Positions 55,908 through 64,000 of a stretch of 64,000 nucleotides of DNA are shown here, in pieces. The translations under genes and the position numbers were made by a program. The first letter of the stretch is position 1; the number at the start of each line of letters is the position of its first letter. The stretch is from Microbotryomycetes sp. JL201 (taxonomy: Eukaryota; Basidiomycota; Microbotryomycetes): the NCBI GenBank assembly GCA_033819885.1, contig JAQYUZ010000007.1:434001-498000 (forward strand). The letters are read 5' to 3'. The notes beneath the pieces were generated by a model. It saw nothing but the letters and a program-made list of their open reading frames with translations, was not told the origin of the DNA and made no database searches.

Positions 55908-56961
55908 ATGGACGGAGCAATTGATCAACTTGCACAGCGTATATTGTCTCGCTACGGCCAGTTGAGTGGTGATGTCAACCTAGGCGCCTTCCCCGCTGTG
56001 TGCACGCGTCTCTTTCGCGAGACAGGCCAGCTGATGTCGAATTGACAACGACCTGCAGGTCATCGGATCAAGACAGAATAGTCGTTGGCGTCGCAGGTAT
56101 TCCGGGCAGTGGTCAGTTGTCCTGTAGACTGTCGCCATCCTTTTGATCTAACTGGAATGTTGGTTCGGAACAGGCAAGAGTACGCTGGCATATCCACTCG
56201 TGAATAAAATGAATCAATTGCTCGGCGCCGAGACCGACACAATTCAGGTCGACCGTCAAGAGGCTTTGGCTCACTTTCAAGACGAAAGTCGACATGGTAA
56301 CGCCGTGGCAGTGGCAGTTGGCTTGGACGGTTGGCACTGCACGAGAGCTAGATTAGATCAGTTCCCGGTGAGAAGCAAAACGTACATGCGGGATGAAAGT
56401 CCTTCTGTTGACGTTCTGATCTATCAATCAAGGACCCGGTCGAGGCTCGTCGTCGGAGAGGTGCAGCGTTCACGTTTGAATCACGAGCGTACGTCAGTTT
56501 CATCAAACAACTTAAACAGAAACCATTGCTAGATCGCATCAAGTTTCAAACGTTCTCGCACGCAAAAAAAGACCCCGAGCCCGCAAAGTTTGACATATTA
56601 GCGAGCCATCGAATCGTCATCGTTGAAGGGTTGTACTGCTTGTTGGACATTGACGATTGGAAAGAAGCGACCGATTTGTTAACCGAAAGAGTATGGGTCG
56701 AGTGCGACAGGCAAGTAGCACGAGAGCGGTTGATCAAGCGGCATCTGGATTCGGGCGTCGAGACAGAGTACGACAAGGCAGTAGACAGAGGTCGGTCTGT
56801 CTGACACCGGCAGCTGATCAAAAGGCTTGCTGAAGGCTTCTCTCTTTCTTACAGTCGACAGAAGCGATCTGCTGAACGGCGATTACATAACGGAGCACCT
56901 CGCGAAGCCGACATTCACTGTCAGATCCGTCCAAGATTCTCGACTGGTCGAAGACTCCTAA
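55908..56961 (+). CDS. P-loop kinase, YFH7/uridine-kinase-like
   Basis: Putative ATP-dependent kinase of the YFH7/pantothenate-uridine kinase group; the substrate is unknown. MDGAIDQLAQRILSRYGQLS starts at 55908. After an intron, DRIVVGVAGIPGSGKSTLAY carries the Walker A motif (GIPGSGKST), itself split by a second intron (GS|GKST). Next are NAVAVAVGLDGWHCTRARLD, the D-G-x-H motif of the family (YFH7: DGFHxxR.xL), then PVEARRRRGAAFTFESRAYV after a third intron, KFQTFSHAKKDPEPAKFDIL, the catalytic-site-like RIVIVEGLYCLLD, and the lid ERVWVECDRQVARERLIKRH. It ends LAKPTFTVRSVQDSRLVEDS at 56961. Length is about 245 residues, shorter than S. cerevisiae Yfh7. No targeting sequence is seen. Confidence 0.8.
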
Positions 56962-57116
56962 GACCGCTGCCAAAAGCTGCTCATCCATACCGAATGGGAA
57001 TAGTCACAAGGTTGCAGAGGATCAAAGCAAGCAAGGGGTATACAAGAAAACTGGGAACAATGATCAATATGGTAGATACGCACGCGGTTGAGCGAGCGCC
57101 GGAGCTCGTTGGCGAC

Positions 57117-60100
57117 TTAGTGATGCTGAACCTGGACCGGGGCAGGCACGTCCGCTCTTTCTCCACCTCGCATTGCGCGAACGCCGATTTGTTCCAATTG
57201 AGCCCTTTGCTCGGCAGAAAGCCCTGCGGTTGCGTGTTGGAAAAGCTGTGGAGCGCTCCTCTCGAGAGCTGTGAGATGGCAATGCGGGTCAACCCTGGAA
57301 AGCAGCCGAGACCCGCGGAGTACGAACCAGTCAATGTGCCAGTGAAATGGACGTAAGCATCAATGTTGTCTAACGGCGATTGCCACAACACCTCATCGCT
57401 CCATGTGGAGCCAGTCTCTGATTCGTCATCGGCGTCTCCATTGGCTTCCCGTCTCGCTTGAGCTTCGGCGAGCATGTCAAGGTATTGAGCCGTCGCGTCG
57501 CGGACGTCACCTTCCTCTCCAGTCTCGTCCTCGTCAAAGTCTTCGTCGGCACCTTCGAAATCGTCCTCGTCAAAGTCGTCATCGTCATTGCCAGCTTCTG
57601 CAAAGTTGCGTTCCTGCTCGCGCTTGTCTGCAACGTCGAAGTCAGTCAAATGCTTTAAGCATCCTGATCGGTGCACTCACGGGCCAATGCCTCTGCAAAG
57701 TCGCTAAAGATTACTAGCCCGCCCGATACAAACTGCCCGACATTGGCGTTCAAGCTTGATGCCGGGTTGGTCACTAACCACTCCAAAATGGCGCAAATGG
57801 CCTCGATCGAGATCTTCTTGTCGTGAACTCGGTTCAGCTTGGACAAGCGTTTGAACCAGTGTGCAAAGAATTGCTGAGTCCAATCATGAGCGTCAAGGAT
57901 CGTCATTGTCATGGCAGGATTGTACCACATGGCCATGATGACCGATAACAATGCGTGCAGGAACAGTGAAGTTGTGACGACAAAGTTGGGATCGTCATTT
58001 GTCGACAAGATGAATGTCATTGACTTTTCGACAATCGGAGGCAAAGCCTGGACAGGTCATATGATGAAGAGGATCAGACCCATCTACAAAGGTGATTTAA
58101 AAACAACTGACCTCGTCAATCTGGCCGCGCATGTTGAGCAGCATGCTGTCTGCGAGCTTGCAAGCCACGACTCGGTCTTCGGCGCCCAATCTCGTACTCG
58201 TCATAATCTCGTTATAGACGTCGAGAATCATCTTTCTATATTCAGTGTTAGTAGACAGGACATCGCTGCCGTACGTTACGCAGTTGTCGATGAAGCCTGA
58301 CATTTCTGCGAGAGTGCAAATTGATCAGCGACAGAGTTCTGCTCTGGACCGTAAACACGCACCGTGCACATAGTCCATCGCGTCCGACATGAATGTCGCA
58401 TATGTCGCTTCAAAGATTGGCCACATGATTGGATTGATCTTTTTCTGGAAGAACGTCAACGAGTCGAGGATTTCGAAAACTTCGTCGTATAGCTCTGTCG
58501 AAACAGCGTGAGATAAGAACCACCTTTACTTGCATTACGAAACCGAACGGAACGTACCAACCATGTGGTTTCGAATGACAACCTCGAGGGCGGGTGCGAT
58601 TGTCGCCTCGACCTTGTCCAACAATTCTGTGCCTTCCAGCGAGCTCGTCAATTGCTCGATCGTCTTGAGAATGTTCATTTGTACGAGCATCTTTTCGTCG
58701 TCAAAGTTGAGGGATTCAAATTCGGGGTCGCGCTCTCGCGCTTCGAGCGACTCTCGCACGAGTCGGCTAAAGGATTCCGTCTGAGCGCGAAGAAAAATGT
58801 TCAGCGAGACAGTCGCATGACAAGAATCGGCGATTGGAGACTTGCAAGTGATTGAGTGAGCTCGGCTGCGAACGGCGTCACCTCGTCTTGGAACTCGGAC
58901 ACGAGCGAGCGCGTCGTGTTTGTAAGCGCGTCGAGATCCACTTCGTTGGACAGCTTGAGCAATTCTGGATCGGAGTCGACCGTGTCACTCCGGAATTCAA
59001 GAGTCACTCGCCACGAAAGACGAACCTTGTATAATTCGGCCAATGTTTGGCACCATTGACGCTCTGATATCTTCGTACCTCACCAGTTCCGGCAAGGCTA
59101 TCGCAGCTTGTATCCGTACAGGAAGTTCCGAGTCCGTGACACAATCCATCAGTGCACGCAGCGTCGTTTCGAGGTTCTACATCATCGAATGTCAACGCCG
59201 AGTTTGCTTGTTGAGCTGACTTGGCACGTACCTCTCGTTTTGACCACTTCATGTCGTTCGCCTCGTATCGCTCGACAACTTCGCACACCCTGTATCTGAG
59301 GAATCCGTGTGGGCTCTTGAACTCTGGCAAGATGTGCGTCGTGAAGAACGACTCCATCATGGGCGCAATTTTTTTCTATTAACGCAATCGGGAGTCAGTG
59401 AAATAAAGGGGTTAAGCTTTGGCCGACGACTCACTGCCTTGACGGCTGTACCAGCAACGCACGCGAGCAATCTCAAAGCGCCGTCCTTTTGCCTGGCTGT
59501 CGTTTCTGCGGGATATCTAGTAGGACGGATTCGAATCAGTTACAGGTTCCACACTCGAATGCCTTTGTCGATTTCGTGACGCACTTGCTCGACACTTCCT
59601 GGATGAAATTGAGGAGAGGCTTCAACGTATGCTGAGGCCTGACGTCGACAAGTGTCGTCACAAATGCCAAAGCGCTCGCTTGAGGAGAAGAGTAAGTGTC
59701 TTGAACAAAGTCTCCAAAGTGCGTTCGCGCAAACTCTTGAGGATCATCGGAAAACATTTCAACTTCTTCGTCCGTGAGGCAAGCGAGAGGAAACACGAAT
59801 TGTTGAACAAAGTCGAGGATGTGAGGTTTGACCAAGGTCCAGGTTGCTTTTGGCTTGACGCTGCAAAGCAAAGCATCGAGAACGGTGAGGCAGCTCGTTT
59901 GGCGATCCAGACTGCACGAGCGCACTCACCACTCTTCAAAGAAGCCGAGCAAGTAGTGCTGGACTTTACGCGCTTGCCACTCGCCGCTGACAATCCTCTC
60001 GACCACGCCCATGTACACTTTGACAATCTCTGGAGCGAATTGGGCGATGAAACGCTCGGCGAATGGGCCGTACCGCTGCTTCATGTTTGACGGTAGCGAG

Positions 60101-61233
60101 CTCGGGTTGCCGTACCTCTCAAACAGCTTGTTGAGCGAAAAGCACGCCCACTTTTTGGTTTTTGCCCAAGGGTGCTTGTCCCGTTCGTCTGCATCTTCAG
60201 GCAAAAGCTCGAGAGGGATCTGACGCTGAACAATTTGAAGGAGGAGGGTGCCCCAAGGAACGAGCATCTCGTTTGACTGGTGAGCCTCCGTCAAAACGTG
60301 CGAAATCGAGTTTTTATACGACTTGACGATGAGTTTGGCGAGCGAGCCTTGTAGCGAGAGGCTGCCAGCGTCTGTCGGGGTAGGCTCGAGGATTTTTTGC
60401 GAAAGAGCCAGTAAACGCGGCAGGAGAAGCGTCACAAGGGAAGCCAGTACGTTGTCATTCTCTGCCGGTCGGCCATTGTATCTGCAAGATCCGTCATCGT
60501 CATCAGCGCCCATGTCTCGAATGCTGCCGCCACGCGTCTTGCTGCCACCGTTTCTTTTAGCTTACCTCAAGCTCGAAAAGACACAGTTTGTAGCAGTGAG
60601 GCCGGCTTCGACCTGTGCCTCTGAGCCTTGCAAGAGCTGGTTGATCTCGTCGGTCAAAGTTGGCCACTCGTCCGGAAAGTCTATTGCGACAACCTTGTCG
60701 AGCACTTCTGCCACTTGCGCTTTGACCTGAGCCGACTGTTGATCTGCAGAGAGCTCTGCCAGCAGGGGCAAGAGGTGCTGCTTCAAGCTATGCTTGTCCT
60801 CTGCTGGAATCGTCGCCGCCGCCGTTGCTCCATCTGCCGGACGGGACCTCCATGCTTGCTTGACCCTGTTTTTGAGGTAAATGGCAGCGGCGAGTTTGAC
60901 GACGGCGGATGCATGGCTTGGCGGTGCTATCAATTGCACGAGCACAGACACGAGACCGGCCGCTTGCTCGAGCTGTCACGAGTCCATCACACGCGCCATC
61001 AAGCACACAGTCAGGCTTTGATGTGCATGTTACGTCTCCCATGGGCACTGACTGACCTTGCGCAGCTCGAGTTCGGCCTGAATCCGCACGTTCGGATCTG
61101 CAACGCGTCGGGCCACAAAGATGGAAGCGAGTCGACAACGTGAGCACACAGACACCCTGGTCGACCCTCAAACACAGGACTGACCCTGGGAGAAGCTGGC
61201 CTCAAACACGCGGAACAGCGTGTCCGCGTCCAT
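57117..61233 (-). CDS. Importin beta-family karyopherin, importin-7/8 (NMD5/SXM1) type
   Basis: Nuclear import receptor. The ATG at 61233 gives MDADTLFRVFEASFSQ, continuing DPNVRIQAELELRK as in importin 7 N-termini. Blocks include LVSVLVQLIAPPSHASAVVK then LAAAIYLKNRVKQAW (importin-N domain), TIPAEDKHSLKQHLLPLLAE, DFPDEWPTLTDEINQLLQGS, and WAKTKKWACFSLNKLFERYG. HEAT repeats continue to the C-terminus, where an acidic stretch (DDDDFDEDDFEGADEDFDED) precedes SPLDNIDAYVHFTGTLTALE, the conserved end of importin 7/8-type proteins. The last exon (ALERSAPQLFQHATAGLSAE) was placed by splicing GTTCGT...CACAG. At least ten short introns interrupt the gene; many internal joints were not resolved. Length is estimated near 1,030 residues. 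The exact yeast counterpart (Nmd5 or Sxm1) cannot be told by eye. Confidence 0.85.
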
Positions 61234-61417
61234 GACGAGCACGAGGGGAAAAAAAGTCTGGAGCGGGGCACGTGACCACTGGTGCATTCCTGCTGTCCGC
61301 TCAGGAGTATCCAGCCCATGTCATAGCATATGCAAGTTTCACCGTTCTTCACTCTACCCAACCTTTACTCTTTGAAAAATAGTCTGACCAAAGCCTTTTT
61401 CAAAAATTATCTCGCAT

Positions 61418-62955
61418 CTAGAAATTTTGTACAGTCTTGATGCCGCCGTCCCTGACGGGCTCGTTTGTAGGATCATCGTCCTCAGTCTTTGCTCCAAAGC
61501 CAGTGTCGTGCGGGATTTGCTTCTGACCTGTGAACGGCATCAAACCGCTCGCAAGACGAATTCCAGCAACGAGGCTGCTCCAGTCCCGGTCTTTTCCACC
61601 GTGCGCGCGCGAAGTGACGAGATCTGTCATAGTCCACGTGAGCGACGAATCATGCGAGCTCGAATCAGAGGCTTACGTTGATGCGCCAAGTCGATGACGG
61701 GAATCGTGGCGTCAACGGATTGTGCCAGCTGCCTCAGGTGCTACATAGGCTCGATGCGTCAGCGGAGGCACCATGACAACGTTGACGCGACACACTCACA
61801 CGAGCATCTTTGAGACCACCGTCGACTGTGAAGCCGGTCTCTCCAACAAAGTTATTCTCGGTAATCCGAGTGCCGTATCCAATGGCTGAAGGAGCCGGCA
61901 TAAACTCCTTGACAAACTCCATGAGCAGCTCTGCGCCGACGCCAGTCTTTTCCGCCAATGTCAGGCCTTCTGCGAGCAGTTCGATGATGCCGAGGACCAT
62001 CATGTTGCCGTTCAGCTTGAACGCAGACGCGCGTTCGACATTGGATCCAACGTCCAGCACCTTGCGGCCCATTGACGGTACCAAGAATGGTTGCACAGCT
62101 TTACGCGCCGAAACATCACCAGACAAGACCCACACGAGCTTGGCTTCCTTTGCCATTGGCGGTGGGCCAAACACGGGCGCCTGTAGGTATGACGTTCCTG
62201 GTAGTTTTGAAGCCTGTCGCTCGAGCTCTCCTGCCGTCGTCGGAAACAATGTCGAGGTCTCGATAAAGTACGTTTTCGCGCCCTGAGCCTTGTTCTTGAC
62301 ACCCTCAAAAAGATCGGCGTACACCGCCCGCGCGGCCTCGTCATTAGCCATGCTCGTAAAGATTATTTCACATTTTTCAGCGAGCTCTTTTGCCGATTTA
62401 GCATGCTTGATGGCGTCAGACTCTGCCGGTAGTTTCGAGGCGGTTCGATTCCACAAAAGCAACGGCGGGCACGAATTTTGTCGGAGCCATGTAGCCAGGT
62501 TTGCAGACATGAGGGAGCCCATGTTGCCCTGTCGGATGGTGCAAGAGTAAATGTCAGCACCATCGATGAGGGGATGTCTGTAACAGCGGCGCATCGCATC
62601 CATTCGAGTACGGCAAGCAAGGCTTCTGTGCGACGTATGGCGACCGTGAATGGTCGGAACTGTCCAATGCTGGGCCGCAAAGGGTGAGCAGACGGTGCTC
62701 GAGTTGCGTCATAGGCCGCTGTGCTTGCCGTCAGAGTTGGACGCGGAGCACGTGCCAGCTTGTCACACTTGATACACTCTATACAACGATGTGCTGCCTG
62801 GCCGGAGCTTGCAGGCAGTTTTGCGTTTGCAGACACTCGGCGTGCTTGACCGAGCCGAGCTGTCTCGGACGACGAGGACAGGCGAGACTCACCAGGCCAA
62901 TAAAGCCAACCTGCTGGTGATGCGTCTTTGTTTTCTGGTGCGTCGAATGAGTCAT
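61418..62955 (-). CDS. 3-Hydroxyisobutyrate dehydrogenase-like NAD(P)-binding oxidoreductase
   Basis: Member of the beta-hydroxyacid dehydrogenase family. The start at 62955 gives MTHSTHQKTKTHHQQVGFIG; a 364-nt intron (62529-62892) then joins L to GNMGSLMSANLATWLRQN, rebuilding the Rossmann motif GFIGLGNMG. Later blocks are EIIFTSMANDEAARAVYADL, YFIETSTLFPTTAGELERQA, YLQAPVFGPPPMAKEAKLVW, VLSGDVSARKAVQPFLVPSM, and the catalytic Lys/Asn region AFKLNGNMMVLGIIELLAEG then LTLAEKTGVGAELLMEFV. In the substrate-binding loop, GPPPMAKEAKL replaces the usual SGG-type sequence, so the substrate may differ from 3-hydroxyisobutyrate. Further exons give DARHLRQLAQSVDATIPVID and end GGIKTVQNF at 61418. Length is about 320 residues. 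Confidence 0.82.
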
Positions 62956-63112
62956 CTTTGACGCGCTCAAAGTTCTCGTGGATGAAAAGAGTCGCGAGCT
63001 CGACCCTGAACAGGCGCGTCGATCCTAATTGCTTATCAGAAATGCAACAAAACAAGGCTTGTTGATATAAATCCAAAATCAGTCCCACCTGGAGGTCTCG
63101 GCGACTACAACG

Positions 63113-64000
63113 ATGGCGACCTCGGCCAAGCCTTCAGACATTTTCCAGGCGTCTCTGGTAAGCCGCTTGAGATCAATGTTGTGCGCGTCGAGCCGCTGCT
63201 GAAGCCGGTTGGGCCCCACCTCACCATGCAGACCGTCGAGCGACAATGGCTCAGACAAGTCGTGACAGGTGTGCAGTGCAGCCAAGTGGGATTGAATCAC
63301 ATGGCTCATCGTTCCCCTGCTCGCTTGCAGCCGTACTCGGCACGATCGTATGGCACAGGTTCGCCGGAAACACAAAGCCGACGACGTACGAGTGCGCAGG
63401 CTGTACATTTGCAAGTCGATCGGTCTCGAACCATTCAGCTCAATTGGAGAGCTGAACGCACACATATATGCACGCTCCAGCCCGTTCCCAGCGAGCCAGA
63501 AGTCGAGACTCTGATCAGCTCGCAAGCCGAGGCGTTTGTCAAGGCATCTCTTGAATCGGGTGGCGCTCAGATGAGCAAAAGCAGTAGGGTGGGTAAACTA
63601 TTTCTGTACGAGTCAGCTTGCCCGCGTTCTTACCTAGAATATTTCAGCTCGTCGTCGCCTTCTTTCCCACTCCGACGACCCAGCATCGCCGGCCCAGCTC
63701 AGCGTCGAGTGCGGCAACGGCAATGCCAGCAGGGCAAAAATCGAGACCGTTAGCTCCGACTGTAACGTCCGCGCTGGGCTGGATCTCTGCGTCGGCGGCA
63801 AAAGCTTTGACTGGTGGCGGAGGCGAAGACTGGGGTGCACCCGGGTCCGGCAGTGGCGGCGGCGGCGGCAGGACACGGGAGCCAACTCCGACAGAACAAG
63901 AATGGCAAGAGTTTGGCAAGATGTGGGAAGCCTGGGTGATTGACTTTGACGTTACGCCGGACGGTAGAGCGGGAGCGAGCGAGGACAGTAAGGCGGACCA
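63113..64000 (+). CDS. Unrecognised gene, cut by right window edge
   Basis: An intron-rich plus-strand gene that I do not recognise. The ATG at 63113 gives MATSAKPSDIFQASL. A GTAAGC donor and an ACCATGCAG acceptor lead to TVERQWLRQVVT, a further intron to AVLGTIVWHRFAGNTKPTTY, a weakly hydrophobic stretch, and then an exon with PEVETLISSQAEAFVKASLE. The last exon begins LVVAFFPTPTTQHRRPSSAS, is Gly/Ser/Pro-rich (GSGSGGGGGRTREPTPTEQE) and continues as WQEFGKMWEAWVIDFDVTPD to the edge. The single hydrophobic stretch could be a membrane anchor. Exons 3 to 4 were not joined with confidence. The gene lies head-to-head with the HIBADH-like gene, only 157 bases away. Confidence 0.5.

Noticed and set aside
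1-64000. Mobile elements, viral relics, CRISPR arrays, rRNA and tRNA genes
   Set aside because: No transposase, reverse transcriptase, terminal repeats, spaced repeats or tRNA-like cloverleaf with a GGTTCGA-type arm outside coding sequence was found by reading; a tRNAscan and repeat-masker run would be the decisive check.

Overview
The window looks like nuclear chromosomal DNA of an intron-rich fungus, most likely a basidiomycete with a compact genome. Genes lie close together on both strands. Most are cut by short introns of about 40-90 nt with GTGAGT-type donors, CTGAC/CTAAC-like branch points and CAG/TAG acceptors. Fungal families such as symportin, Ies4, the MDM1-type nexin, GTT1-like GST and RTA1/PTH11-like membrane proteins fit this. 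The species is not recognisable from the sequence; a Pucciniomycotina-like yeast is a guess. I see no transposon, viral relic, CRISPR array, rRNA or tRNA gene. Introns were placed by eye, so whole-gene spans are firmer than individual exon joints.

Layout. 1-7.5 kb: a multi-pass membrane protein cut by the left edge, a TFIIIC tau55-like subunit with an AT-hook, a secreted fasciclin protein, and a secreted protein made of repeated Cys-rich modules followed by a jelly-roll (polysaccharide-lyase-like) domain. 7.5-17.5 kb: a YML020W-like alpha/beta-hydrolase protein, an MDM1/SNX13-type sorting nexin and an mpaB/rubber-oxygenase-like membrane protein. 17.5-28 kb: an ALDH7A1-like aldehyde dehydrogenase, INO80 subunit Ies4, mitochondrial ribosomal uL2m, a propionyl-CoA synthetase-type ligase and a choline/ethanolamine phosphotransferase. 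28-37 kb: RRP1, a BuGZ/ZNF207-like zinc-finger protein, UDP-GlcNAc pyrophosphorylase, a GTT1-like GST and a NIPSNAP protein. 37-47 kb: methylcrotonoyl-CoA carboxylase beta, cystathionine beta-synthase, HMG-CoA lyase, a carboxymuconolactone-decarboxylase-like protein and a VCX1-type Ca2+/H+ exchanger. 47-51 kb: two tandem paralogues of a family I do not recognise. 51-64 kb: symportin SYO1, a calponin-homology-like protein, a YFH7-like P-loop kinase, an importin-7/8-type karyopherin, a 3-hydroxyisobutyrate-dehydrogenase-like enzyme and a gene cut by the right edge.

How they fit together. Most genes are housekeeping and not functionally linked. There is one mitochondrial organic-acid theme: MCC-beta and HMG-CoA lyase (two steps of leucine breakdown) lie 2 kb apart, and the propionyl-CoA synthetase, ALDH7-like and HIBADH-like enzymes sit elsewhere in the window. 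A second theme is ribosome assembly and nuclear transport (RRP1, SYO1, importin 7/8). The best candidates for something undescribed are the tandem unknown paralogues, the exon-duplicated Cys-module secreted protein, and a CBS gene with a 10-nt microexon and no regulatory domain.
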